Source of the DNA: Ornithodoros turicata
Taxonomy: Eukaryota > Arthropoda > Arachnida > Ixodida > Argasidae
Direction: 5' to 3'
DNA: 64,000 bases
Assembly (NCBI RefSeq): GCF_037126465.1
Contig: NW_026999453.1
Location: 1 to 64,000 of the forward strand
Numbering within the stretch: position 1 is the stretch's first letter; the number at the start of each line of letters is the position of its first letter. A program made the position numbers and the translations under genes. Below, in pieces: positions 1 to 12,400 of the stretch. The notes beneath the pieces were generated by a model that was not told where the DNA came from, did no database searches, and saw only the letters and a program-made list of their open reading frames with translations.

Positions 1-1258
1 AGTGTCATCATGTATCGAGCTGTATCCCCAGAACGTCCTATGGATAACGCTCGTGGACTGTTCTTGAAGAGTAATTCAGATTCGTCCTGTGCCCGCCCCT
101 ATAGATGGATAGCGGGGCGAGTAATGATACTTCGTTTAATTTACATGCTCAGACTCCCTAACACATTTGTTCTGTTTTGCTTTTTCCGGCCGATCCTGAG
201 ACATGGTAGACATTTCTCTTAAATAAAGAGTATTCCAACGTACAACCCTCTGGCTTCAAAAAGGATGACTGAGGATACATGGAGTATTTCTCGTGGAAAG
301 GACAGCAACGCGCGGTTATGTTGCACTGCAAGAAACATAGACATAGTGATCCAGAGCTAATACTTCGATCAATTCCTCGCTTGGAGTATTTCTTTTTTAT
401 TTTCGTAATCGAAAGAAACATGTACAGCTCACCCTTGTTTTGTGTCGCAGGCGAGCAGGCACTCGAATTTACGGTTGGTCGAGTTCTAAGCAATTAATAG
501 GATCTGTTTTTCGCTTCGGAAGAGAATAACACTGAAAACATCACTTGGCGCTTGTTTCTGTGTGACTCCTTGCTGCCCGTCCTGTAAAACTTTGCAGCAC
601 TTTTTGCACCTTATTCCTTTTTATTTTATTCGACAGAAGGACATGTCTCGTTCGGCTGACACTCATGAATTTTTGAATTGTGTGAGCGAGAGCTTACTAC
701 AATCTGTTAAGGGAAGGGAGGAGAGCGTAGCGTGAGCCTGGGAGAGGAGATGGTAGGGTTACCGTAGTGCATGCGTTATCCCATCAACCTAAGAAGATTA
801 GTCAGGAGCAGGATGCGTCAGTGGTGCAGGCTTCATAGACGGTGTCGAGTTTTTAACGCCCGTGTTGCGGGAAGAAGCATGCAGGGGATTTTGTTTAGTG
901 CAGAACAGGAGTAGTGTATTAGATACAACTGTAGTGTGGATGATGCTATATTGGCCCGCTGCGAGGTGGGTGAATGACAGATTAAGAGAGCATGCGCTTG
1001 GGGTTCGGTCGGCCCAGTCTGGCCATTGCGTAGTTCACTGTGCCGCTGCACCTGTGAGCCGGATTGTTGTATGACCTTCAGCGTTCTCAACGACTCTCTA
1101 GCGTTTGTTAGAAACGTATTACGTACACGATTCGTTAGAAGTAGAAATATTTCTCAGAGAACCGAGAGGATGGCGGGTGAAGATCAACGGCATGTGTTAA
1201 TGAAGGAGTCTCTCTCCAGTGGGTACGACTGTAATATCAGCTTCGAGGGCTGTGTTAC
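1..1258. other. No recognisable gene; probable intron or intergenic DNA
   Basis: Short open frames occur on both strands, but none shows a domain motif, a sensible splice context or a repeat relationship with the rest of the window. I treat this stretch as non-coding. If the tentative exon at 1259-1451 is real, this would be downstream intron of the minus-strand gene. Confidence 0.4.
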
Positions 1259-1451
1259 CTGTTACTTTCGACAATACCAAAGCCATGTAGGTACCGCAAT
1301 ACGTGTTTGAGCGCGCCCGCAGACCGTGTATCACCAGAAGCACAACCGGAACCATGTGGACTCGGATTGGATTAGATAAATAGCGTAGTATGGCTTGAAC
1401 TGTCTCGATAGTCGACAAAGCCACTATTGTTAGGTGGACGCGTGAGCTAGG
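1259..1451 (-). CDS. Tentative exon 9 of the minus-strand membrane-protein gene
   Basis: On the minus strand an open stretch ends at a good donor (ACAG then GTAACA, GT at 1257-1258). An acceptor ending GATAG at 1452-1453 would start it in phase 0, which matches the phase-0 end of exon 8 at 18770. A second acceptor (CAATAG, exon from 1423) would start it in phase 1 and would not match. The translation includes the hydrophobic stretch HMVPVVLLVIHGL and has no stop before the donor. Accepting this exon means an intron of about 17 kb holding the 13.6-kb palindrome. The acceptor has a poor pyrimidine tract and I recognise no family, so this is weak. RNA-seq junctions would decide it. Confidence 0.22.
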
Positions 1452-1994
1452 CTATCGCAAGTGCAAGCACGCACTTCTGTTTTAGTATTGTTGCTGTTCA
1501 ATATGGGGGGGGGGGGATAATTGGTGCACAGCGGCGCAGGAAATTAAATATTTTGACTTTTTTTAACAGAATGTAGCAGGACATCGCCCGGCGCAAAAAT
1601 GCGCAATCGGCTCAGAAATCACACCCTTGCAAATATATAAGGTCAAGAGATATGGAGCGGGGAGAGGAAGTCGCATAGACAGCTCTTCAGAAGAGAATAT
1701 GTCGCCGGATATGGTGATTCATTGAGCTGTTAGAAATGAACAAAACACGGAAGAAAACTCCGTGGCAGACAAGGTTGTTTTACGGTTTTGTTTTTCGCTT
1801 CCCTTATGGTACAGTTATTCCCCGAATGTTGAAGTAGAAAGAATAATCTAGTGCAGAGAGGGAAATCTGCGAAACATTCAATTAGGACAGAATAAAAAGA
1901 CAAACGAAGTCGCGAAGCACCCGGGGCGAGGACCACAGAGAGACTGACACAACCTGCCTGACACAACCTGCCGTCGACACAATCGCCAATGCTA
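1452..1994. other. Non-coding stretch with a G tract
   Basis: There is a run of 12 G at 1505-1516, followed by AT-rich sequence. I see no gene or recognisable element. The minus-strand open frame at 1730-1966 has no motif and no splice context. Confidence 0.4.
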
Positions 1995-2314
1995 TGCGGA
2001 ATTTTTTTTTCATTTCATTTCATTTATTTCACCTTAAATGCCCATGCAGGCTTTACATAAGGGAGTGGATAAATTGACAAAATATGAACATTTACAAACA
2101 TGATGCAAACCTGAATTTACATGAAAAAAGAAAAATAATAATTCAAAATAAATGAGAGCCACAAAAAGTACACCGTACATAATAAGCCATTAATGCAAAA
2201 AAATATGAATACAAAAGTGAACATCGTAGTAAAAACACATTAGCAAAGGAGATATGATGACAACTGTGAGCCAAATGAAGCACTGTCCTGATATGTTTAA
2301 TAGTGATTCGGGTA
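1995..2314 (-). mobile_element. 3' untranslated tail of a CR1/jockey-like LINE, severed by element 1
   Basis: Read on the minus strand this AT-rich stretch runs into GTGAAATAAATGAAATGAAATG and stops in an A tract at about 1999-2009. A short repeat or A tail is the usual 3' end of such a LINE. It has no counterpart inside the palindrome. The matching LINE coding part lies just beyond the other end of the palindrome (15962-17600, same strand), so the two pieces were one element before element 1 inserted. The 6-bp direct repeats at the two junctions support this. Confidence 0.7.
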
Positions 2315-2320
2315 GACCGT
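2315..2320. repeat. Left 6-bp target-site duplication of element 1 (GACCGT)
   Basis: GACCGT directly precedes the first base of the inverted repeat (AGTAGTATGG). The right copy is GACCAT at 15962-15967, with one mismatch in six. On its own this could be chance. It gains weight because element 2 has the same termini and a perfect 6-bp duplication. Confidence 0.65.
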
Positions 2321-2330
2321 AGTAGTATGG

Positions 2331-2504
2331 GATCAGCTCAAGTATCCGGAAACTCACATCTTCGTCTGGACGCCATTAATTAGCAATTAGAGCTAATTGG
2401 GACCCCCACATTAATCAGGACCCTCCAGAGAGTCATTACACTAATTGGGGACCATCTAAGACACGTCCAGACCACTGTGTGAGTTTCCGGCTACTTGAGC
2501 TGAT
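2331..2504. repeat. Terminal 174-bp sub-palindrome of the left arm
   Basis: The outermost part of the arm is itself a smaller inverted repeat. It opens with GATCAGCTCAAGTATCCGG and closes with CCGGCTACTTGAGCTGAT, and GTCTGGACG/CGTCCAGAC lies inside. The same unit closes the right arm at 15777-15951. It may be a MITE captured before the arm duplicated, or a terminal structure needed for transposition. Confidence 0.7.
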
Positions 2505-4241
2505 AAAAATAAAAAAATAGGTAGAAAATAAAATAAAAAGATAGAGATAGAGTGGAGACAAGGAGTTTAGTTGAAGATCAACGACGCCATCTTGTAGAAA
2601 GCGGTCCGGAACGGCCGCTGACTGTCGCCGGGCGACGGAGCACGGAGGCAGGTTGCAAAGCATCGCAGCACCAGTTCCGGACATCCTATGATGTCAGCTG
2701 TGACGTCATCATGGCATGTCTGGGCAAGTTAGGACAGCTCTGGACATGCAAGGAGAAAAACACTTGTAATACAGAGGCTGGGAAAGCAAGAGTATGCAAA
2801 CCATCAATAGCTAACAAGAAAAAACAATTAGTTACACAACAAATGGGCCCACCACAACAGGAGCGCAGAACCATGCGACTGCTCCATCCGAGAGGCAGGC
2901 AGAAACTGACTCGTAATGGTTTTTGTCCTGTATAAACCCCGCAGCTGCACCCCCTAGCGGTTACTTTCTCAACTAATCTCACAACAAAATTATTAAGAAT
3001 CACGCCAGCGCTACTCCCGGTCCCAAGGCAGAAGACGATAGAAAATGGCGGGAATGCCCGGACAACAGCAACCAGCACCCGACGTGCACGGGCACGAAAA
3101 TCGCAAACAAAGCGGGAACAAAGTTGGCGAAAGCATTAGTTACACAACAAATCACCTCACCACAGTAGGAGCGCAGACCGATGCGACTGCTCTCGTCGAC
3201 AGCCAGGGATCAAGTGACGACGGAGCGAACGACCACACGTCTTCTCCCAACGAGAGCCAGAGGTGGACTGACGTAAGCGCCACTCTACGGGTGCTACGCA
3301 TGCGCGCCCTCTGCGCGCTCCTACCGCCACCTGCGAGAGGCTAAGAGAGAAGAGCATTCCTGCGCCCTCGTCTCTCGTTGCTCATTGGTCGTGAGGCTAA
3401 GTGAGAAGAGCATTCCTGCGCCCCCTGCTGGCCGTTCTCATTGGTCGGTACGTCATCCTATTGTCTCAGGGCTACACTGTTTTTTTCCACTAATGCTCCT
3501 TTGGTCAATCTACAATGAAGCCACAGTATGACGTCATCATGCAGCTGCGTGGCTCAAGGACGCGTACGCTCTAGACAGGGGACCTATTATTTTTTGAATC
3601 ACTATCCCAAGATTATTTCCTTTATTATTCTATAACAACTGAATAGGAAACTATTGCAGAAGAGCACCATGCATGAAAGCTGATCGTAGGAATTCCAAAG
3701 TCTTACTAAATGAGACTTGCAAAAGAACAAAATATCCTAACACGTAACTCCATCAACGGCAAATAAGAGGACTAGGTACTCAACAAATCAACACAGAGTA
3801 CGGGTAAACAGGAGCGCAGAACTCAGGGCAGCACTATCGTCAAGACAACAATGTTCCTTGTCAAAAGAGAAAAATTACAAAATGTCAACACAGGAAAGCA
3901 TGCATATCGGGGCATGTCAGAACACGTCAGCACAAATTGTACGACTGCTGGGCAACAGAGGAAAACAAACACTTGAACAGAGTGAAAAAGACACTCACCA
4001 TCATTTTTCCCGTTCACAGCATTCCCTCATTGTAAATCCGCTCGTCACAAAATCCACCTGCATCGTCGTACACCATTCACCAGTGACGAACCACACATCC
4101 GCACCCCATCAGAGGCAGACAGAACCCCACCGAAGCTACGCTCTTCCACTGACGGCCAACGCCAGGAGCAGAATTTGCGTGTCGAGACCCGTCAGTGTCC
4201 AAGAGAGAAGTGAATCCTTGCGCCCCCCTGCAGGCCGTTCT

Positions 4242-4259
4242 CATTGGTCGTGACGTCAT
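4242..4259. promoter_or_regulatory. CCAAT box plus CRE-like TGACGTCA module, left arm
   Basis: ATTGGTCGTGACGTCAT places an inverted CCAAT box 4 bp from a perfect cAMP-response-element palindrome. Variants occur at 3440-3455 (ATTGG then TACGTCA) and mirrored in the right arm. NF-Y plus ATF/CREB spacing of this kind is known from animal promoters. A promoter role here is inference. Confidence 0.35.
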
Positions 4260-5826
4260 CCTATTGTCTCAGGGCTACACAGTTTTTTTCCACTAATGCT
4301 CCTCTAGACAAGGTCAACCTGAAACAATAGTCTCTCGGTATGCGGTCATCATGCAGGTGCGTGGCTCAAGGACGCGTACGCTCTAGACAGGGCACCTGTT
4401 ATTTATTGAATCACTATCCCAAGATTATTTCCTTTATTCTACTATAATGATTGCGTAGGGAACTATTGCAGAAAAACACCATAGACAAGAGGAGATTGTA
4501 GCATTTCATTCCCAAAGTCTTACTGTACAGGAAAAAAAATGGTTCAGCAAGACATAAAGTCACACACCTGTCCCCCTCGCGGTTACTCTCTGAACTAAAT
4601 GAATCGCAAAATTATTAAGAATAGCTCTACTCCCATTCAAGGCAGCACTATCGTCAAGAATATGCCTTGTACAAAAAGAAAAAAACTACATGCAGAAGGA
4701 AAGCATGTCAGAACAAGCCCAGACATGGTCAGCACATGTTTGTCAGACAAGGGGGGAAAAAGCGAAAAGAAACAAAGAAGGAAACCAGCATCAAACTATT
4801 TCTTCTTATTCAAAAACAGTGCTCATCATAAATCTGCCCAGGACAATACACACCATTTTTCTATTGCCACACTTTTTTCCAGTAACGGTCAATGCATTGC
4901 TACAGACTGCATGACGTCATCACATCCTGTCTGAAGAAGAAGACACCGGCAAAGACTCCTATCATTCATTGAATCGCAAGATTATTTCCTTTGTCCTACT
5001 CTTAATGACATTGATTCTCTCATTAAAATTCAACAAAAAAGCACCCCGCATATTAACGATTTTCACCCCAAAGGCTCATCATGGTCATTAGAATTACAGT
5101 AAACTGCCACTGCTCTTTTAAAATAATAAGTGAGATCACTCAACATCACCTCCAGGCTTATGTAATACATGACCCTTTCTATGCTCATACATTCGTTGTC
5201 TGAGGCTACACCTGCGAGCAAAAAAGGCGCGAAAGCCGGGGGCAAAGTTCCATTCGCGCACGCCAAAGCAAAAGACAGAACGCCTTTACGGGAACACGAT
5301 AGCATTCCTATACTATATTAATGATTATTGCATTGCAGTTTAGAAAAACTACTACAAAACTATAATCTTAGGAGCCCAACTTTCTATGGAAACTATAATT
5401 GCCCTATTACTTGGATCGCTATTAATGAAGCGCTCCAATTTTTTCTCTGTTCCCATTTCAGCCTTGTCATGCAGTGAAGCAGACTCACATCCAAAATAAT
5501 TAATTTACACTGAGGGTGCCGTGCTTCAGGAATACCTATCCTGCGCTCAGATGCAAGCATTTCTTTACGGATACAGCTGACTTCCTCAACATACCGAGCT
5601 CCTAACAACATCTAACAAACAATAAGAGAAACCCTCTTCTCAGCTGTACCATGCGACTTTCTTCTGCGTAAAATCGGTGATTTGAGGAAGAGAGCAGCGA
5701 AAAATTGCGCGCACTTGTGCTTGACTTCAAAAACCTGAAGCATATGCCAATAAACCAAGAAAAAGACACTCATGTCTGCTATCTGATAGTGCCACATACA
5801 CAGACGCATTGTCGCAAAGAAAGCAC

Positions 5827-8335
5827 AGGACAGGGATACACAACTTTCCTTAGGTGAGCAGGGAAAAGGCTTAAGACCTCAGGGATAATAGCAGAGTCAC
5901 TGGACATCGCTACGCGGCTAACACAAATAATAAGATAATAGCGGCGGGTAAAATTGCAACACTGCTAAACAAGCCCCAACATGTCATCATGACGTCACAA
6001 ACCAGGAAAAAGAAGCACGCGCGCACACACAGCAGCTCAGGAATGCACAAGGAGAGGTGCTTTATAGGAATTTCTACTCCACACACTCAGATACCAGCAT
6101 TTCTGCACAAATACCTATAACGGCTGACTTCCTCAACATATCGAGGAAAGCGAATACTGACACTCAACATATAACAAAAAACAAACAAATTCCATTCTCA
6201 TGAACTCTCCTGTGCCGAGCGGCTTTCTCCTGCTCTACCTGGATGCTGACTGTTTCCCCTCATCTACATTCTGAGTAAAAGCCGTGAAAGGAGAAAAGAA
6301 CCGCGAAAAATTACGCATTTGTGCTCCAATAGCTGTAACTGCAAGAAACCGTAGCGCACGCCAATACACTGAGAAAAAGACACCCATTTCTGCCACCAGA
6401 TAATTCTTGCATAATGCCACATACACAGCCGCATTACCCTTGCGTAAAGAAAGCACAGGACAAGGATACACAAATTTCCATAAGTGAGCAGTCGAACCGC
6501 TCACAAATAACCGGAGAATCAACGCTTATCGCAACGAAACTCGACGGCTAGCACAACATGTCACCAACAACATACTAGCAGCGGGTAAAATTGCAACACT
6601 GCTAAACAAGTCCAGACATGCCACGATGACGTCACAAATCGGGAAAAAAAGCACACGCATGCACGCACAGAGGACAACGCATTAAACACACGGAGCGCTC
6701 AGGAATAATCGTAGCGTTACCGCACATCGCTACGAAGCTCAACGTCTAACCCAAGACGACAGCAACAAGATATTAGCGAAGAGTAAAAATTGCAACACTA
6801 CTGAACAAGTCTAGACATGCGACATCGCATACAAAACACTGGTGATCGGGGAAAAGGCCTAAGCCTGCGGCGGATCATCATAGAGCATACACAACTTCAT
6901 TTTTCTATTTTGCCTAAACTAAACGCGGTCTGCTTGGAAAACGACGTACAAATTTTCTTAAGGAGCAGAGAAATATAGAAATTTCTACTCCGTGCTCAGA
7001 TACCAGCATTTCTGCTCAAAAACCTGCAAAATTAAGCACTGATTACTTCGTCAAGATATCGAACACCCAACAAAATCAAACAAACAACCGCACTTCCACT
7101 GGTAGAACACTATTCAGCTTTTACGCCGGAGGCTTTCTTCTACATAAGAGTAGAGAAAATAAGAAAAAGAGCAGCGAAATATTACACGCACTTTTGCTTG
7201 ACTTAAAAAACCTGAAGCATATGCCAATAAACCAAGAAAAAGACACTCATGTCTGGTATATGATAGTGCCACATACACAGACGCATTACCCTTGCGTAAA
7301 GAAAGCACAGGACAGGGATACACAAATTTCCTTCAGTGAGCAGGGAAAAGGCTTAAGCCGTACCGCCTAGGAATAATCGGAGAATCACCGCTTATCGCTA
7401 CGCGCTAGCACAACATGACAGCAACAAGATATCAGCGAAGGGTAAAATTGCAACACTACTGAACAAGTCTAGACATGCGACATCGAATGCCAAAACACTG
7501 GTGATCGGGGAAAAGGGCTAAGCCTGCGGCGGATCATCATAGAGCATACATAAGTTCATTTCGCGTAAACTAAACGCGGTCTGCTTGGAAAACGACGCAC
7601 AAATTTTCTTAGGGAGCAGAGAAATATAGAAATTTGTACTCCGTGCTCAGATACCAGCATTTCTGCTCAAAAACCTGCAAAATTAAGCACTGCTTACTTC
7701 GTCAAGATATCGAACACCCAACAAAATCAAACAAACAACCCCACTTCCACTGGTAGAACACTATTCAGCTTTTACGCAGGAGGCTTTCTTCTACATAAAA
7801 AGTAGAGAAAATAAGAAAAGAGCAGCGAAATATTACACGCACTTTTGCTCGCATAGCTATAAGAGAAAAAAATAAATAAAAGAACGACGCACACGCTAAT
7901 AAACTGTGACAAAGACACCCATTTCTGCTATCAGATAATTATTGCATAATGCTAAATACTCATTTGCATTGGCCCTGCGTGAAGAAAGCACAGGACAGGG
8001 ATACACAATCTATCTTAAGCGAGCACGGAAAGTCACTTCTACTCGAACAGCTTAATACCATAAAGTCTGAATTTTTGCAAAGAAAATAAAGCTTGAACAA
8101 CGCTACGAAGGTGACAGACACATACTAACAAAAAACAAACAAATTCCATTCTCATGAACTCTCCTCTGCCGAGCGGCTTTCTCCTGCTCTACCTGGATGC
8201 TGACTTTTTCCCCCCCTCACCTACATTCTGAGTAAAAGCAGTGACAGAAGAAAAGAACCGCGAAAATTACACGCATTTGTGTCACAGGACAGGGATACAC
8301 AAATTTCCTTAAGTGAGCAGGGAAAAGGCTTAAGT
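5827..8335. repeat. Dispersed internal modules in the left arm
   Basis: A block like AGGACAGGGATACACAAATT followed by CCTTAAGTGAGCAGGGAAAA recurs near 5827, 6455, 7310, 7988 and 8285. A block around TTGCAACACTGCTAAACAAG with a following CATG and TGACGTCA recurs near 5953, 6591, 6788 and 7447. A 100-bp block at 6215 recurs at 8163. The arm therefore grew by internal duplication before or during palindrome formation. Repeated short open frames here come from these modules. Confidence 0.75.
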
Positions 8336-9280
8336 CGTACCGCTCAGGAATAATCGGAGAATCACCGCTTATCGCTACGCGGCTAGCGCCTGAACAGCGC
8401 TACGAACGTGACAGATACATACTAACAAACAAACAAACAACAGCAGGACCGGCGTCGGGCACTCATAAAATACCCTGCCCAAAACAAAGACTTCACCAGG
8501 TTCGCGAGGCAATTCATTAAAAACGCTCGTCCTATCCTACAGATAGCAATGCAAACGCGACTGCCCTTATTTTTAAAAACCACTATTTCACGCAATAGTA
8601 CATAAATGTATCACTCGTGTCACACGAAAAGGCAAACACTTACCTGTCAAGTGGGGTCCCAGCGCGTGCGCGCGCGCACACACACTAACATTTTCACACT
8701 CACAAACACAAAGTCTATTTTCACAACCACATAAATCCATATTATTTATCAGGTCAATAATTATCCTACCATCGCCAAAAGACGGTACAGACATGTATGC
8801 TTACGCAAGACAATCGGTCCTCGTTCCGGATGTAATAGGATATCGCCACTCGGCCGGCGCGAACCAATAAAGAAAGAAAGGAATGCATGTTCGCTACGAA
8901 GAAAACGGTGCCGTGCTTCTACGCAGCGATCATTATACAGACGCGTAAATGTGAACATCATTCGCTACACACTGTAGCTCTCATCATTTTTAAACCAAAC
9001 CAAACCGTGTTCATAGGTCTTCACTAAATAGGTGAGCCGATAATGACTCCAAATAAAATCAAATAAAATAATCATTCCAGCATCGCTGGCTGCAAGCTTG
9101 GGTACCCAACAGAGCAGCGCGCTCCCATCAACACGCCTTGGGCTGACCTTACACACCCGAAGCATTTTCTGAATACATTCTGCAGGCGCTGGAATAAAAG
9201 ATTTATCGCGAGGGTACTACGATGTCAGCTCTGTTGCTGTTTAAGTGATAAAACAGTGCGCCCGAACGCGAAGCGCGCGC

Positions 9281-9406
9281 GGGCCCGGTCTCGCGGTTTG
9301 GACTCGCGACGCGCGCGCGCGCGGACCCGGTCTCGCGGTTTGGACTCGCGACGCGCGCGATTCCCCGCGGCGCGAGCGCAACGCGGACCCGTTCTCGCGG
9401 TTTGGA
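9281..9406. repeat. GC-rich centre of element 1 with tandem units
   Basis: The hairpin turn is almost entirely G and C, with many CpG. CCCGGTCTCGCGGTTTGGAC occurs at 9284 and 9326 and, with one change, at 9388, so the spacing is 42 and 62 bp. The surrounding arms are much more AT-rich. This is the only part of the element not shared by both arms. Confidence 0.8.
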
Positions 9407-12400
9407 CGCGCGCTTCGCGGTTCGGGCGCACTGTTTTATCACTTAAACAGCAACAGAGCTGACATCGTAGTACCCTCGCGATAAATCTTTTATTCCAGCG
9501 CCTGCAGAATGTATTCAGAAAATGCTTCGGGTGTGTAAGGTCAGCCCAAGGCGTGTTGATGGGAGCGCGCTGCTCTGTTGGGTACCCAAGCTTGCAGCCA
9601 GCGATGCTGGAATGATTATTTTATTTGATTTTATTTGGAGTCATTATCGGCTCACCTATTTAGTGAAGACCTATGAACACGGTTTGGTTTGGTTTAAAAT
9701 GATGAGAGCTACAGTGTGTAGCGAATGATGTTCACATTTACGCGTCTGTATAATGATCGCTGCGTAGAAGCACGGCACCGTTTTCTTCGTAGCGAACATG
9801 CATTCCTTTCTTTCTTTATTGGTTCGCGCCGGCCGAGTGGCGATATCCTATTACATCCGGAACGAGGACCGATTGTCTTGCGTAAGCATACATGTCTGTA
9901 CCGTCTTTTGGCGATGGTAGGATAATTATTGACCTGATAAATAATATGGATTTATGTGGTTGTGAAAATAGACTTTGTGTTTGTGAGTGTGAAAATGTTA
10001 GTGTGTGTGCGCGCGCGCACGCGCTGGGACCCCACTTGACAGGTAAGTGTTTGCCTTTTCGTGTGACACGAGTGATACATTTATGTACTATTGCGTGAAA
10101 TAGTGGTTTTTAAAAATAAGGGCAGTCGCGTTTGCATTGCTATCTGTAGGATAGGACGAGCGTTTTTAATGGAATTGCCTCGCGAACCTGGTGAAGTCTT
10201 TGTTTTGGGCAGGGTATTTTATGAGTGCCCGACGCCGGTCCTGCTGTTGTTTGTTTGTTTGTTAGTATGTATCTGTCACGTTCGTAGCGCTGTTCAGGCG
10301 CTAGCCGCGTAGCGATAAGCGGTGATTCTCCGATTATTCCTGAGCGGTACGACTTAAGCCTTTTCCCTGCTCACTTAAGGAAATTTGTGTATCCCTGTCC
10401 TGTGACACAAATGCGTGTAATTTTCGCGGTTCTTTTCTTCTGTCACTGCTTTTACTCAGAATGTAGGTGAGGGGGGGAAAAAGTCAGCATCCAGGTAGAG
10501 CAGGAGAAAGCCGCTCGGCAGAGGAGAGTTCATGAGAATGGAATTTGTTTGTTTTTTGTTAGTATGTGTCTGTCACCTTCGTAGCGTTGTTCAAGCTTTA
10601 TTTTCTTTGAAAAAATTAAGACTTTATGGTATTAAGCTGTTCGAGTAGAAGTGACTTTCCGTGCTCGCTTAAGATAGATTGTGTATCCCTGTCCTGTGCT
10701 TTCTTCACGCAGGGCCAATGCAAATGAGTATTTAGCATTATGCAATAATTATCTGATAGCAGAAATGGGTGTCTTTGTCACAGTTTATTAGCGTGTGCGT
10801 CGTTCTTTTATTTATTTTTTCTCTTATAGCTATGCGAGCAAAAGTGCGTGTAATATTTCGCTGCTCTTTTCTTATTTTCTCTACTTTTTATGTAGAAGAA
10901 AGCCTCCTGCGTAAAAGCTGAATAGTGTTCTACCAGTGGAAGTGGGGTTGTTTGTTTGATTTTGTTGGGTGTTCGATATCTTGACGAAGTAAGCAGTGCT
11001 TAATTTGCAGGTTTTTGAGCAGAAATGCTGGTATCTGAGCACGGAGTACAAATTTCTATATTTCTCTGCTCCCTAAGAAAATTTGTGCGTCGTTTTCCAA
11101 GCAGACCGCGTTTAGTTTACGCGAAATGAACTTATGTATGCTCTATGATGATCCGCCGCAGGCTTAGCCCTTTTCCCCGATCACCAGTGTTTTGGCATTC
11201 GATGTCGCATGTCTAGACTTGTTCAGTAGTGTTGCAATTTTTACCCTTCGCTGATATCTTGTTGCTGTCATGTTGTGCTAGCCGCGTAGCGATAAGCGGT
11301 GATTCTCCGATTATTCCTAGGCGGTACGGCTTAAGCCTTTTCCCTGCTCACTGAAGGAAATTTGTGTATCCCTGTCCTGTGCTTTCTTTACGCAAGGGTA
11401 ATGCGTCTGTGTATGTGGCACTATCATATACCAGACATGAGTGTCTTTTTCTTGGTTTATTGGCATATGCTTCAGGTTTTTTAAGTCAAGCAAAAGTGCG
11501 TGTAATATTTCGCTGCTCTTTTTCTTATTTTCTCTACTCTTATGTAGAAGAAAGCCTCCGGCGTAAAAGCTGAATAGTGTTCTACCAGTGGAAGTGCGGT
11601 TGTTTGTTTGATTTTGTTGGGTGTTCGATATCTTGACGAAGTAATCAGTGCTTAATTTTGCAGGTTTTTGAGCAGAAATGCTGGTATCTGAGCACGGAGT
11701 AGAAATTTCTATATTTCTCTGCTCCTTAAGAAAATTTGTACGTCGTTTTCCAAGCAGACCGCGTTTAGTTTAGGCAAAATAGAAAAATGAAGTTGTGTAT
11801 GCTCTATGATGATCCGCCGCAGGCTTAGGCCTTTTCCCCGATCACCAGTGTTTTGTATGCGATGTCGCATGTCTAGACTTGTTCAGTAGTGTTGCAATTT
11901 TTACTCTTCGCTAATATCTTGTTGCTGTCGTCTTGGGTTAGACGTTGAGCTTCGTAGCGATGTGCGGTAACGCTACGATTATTCCTGAGCGCTCCGTGTG
12001 TTTAATGCGTTGTCCTCTGTGCGTGCATGCGTGTGCTTTTTTTCCTGATTTGTGACGTCATCGTGGCATGTCTGGACTTGTTTAGCAGTGTTGCAATTTT
12101 ACCCGCTGCTAGTATGTTGTTGGTGACATGTTGTGCTAGCCGTCGAGTTTCGTTGCGATAAGCGTTGATTCTCCGGTTATTTGTGAGCGGTTCGACTGCT
12201 CACTTATGGAAATTTGTGTATCCTTGTCCTCTGCTTTCTTTACGCAAGGGTAATGCGGCTGTGTATGTGGCATTATGCAAGAATTATCTGGTGGCAGAAA
12301 TGGGTGTCTTTTTCTCAGTGTATTGGCGTGCGCTACGGTTTCTTGCAGTTACAGCTATTGGAGCACAAATGCGTAATTTTTCGCGGTTCTTTTCTCCTTT

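Larger units (their letters stand above)
2321..9280 (+). repeat. Left arm of element 1 (about 6.96 kb)
   Basis: Inverted counterpart of 9407-15961. It carries about 410 bp (roughly 2778-3188) that the right arm lacks. It contains several repeated modules, at least six TGACGTCA palindromes, and no convincing gene. Near the centre, for example 8590-9230, the two arms look almost identical by eye. Further out, for example 3360-3560, indels are frequent. Confidence 0.85.

Noticed and set aside
9203..9484. Arg/Ala-rich open frames on both strands across the centre of element 1
   Set aside because: High GC removes stop codons in every frame, and the same sequence is open on both strands because it is palindromic.
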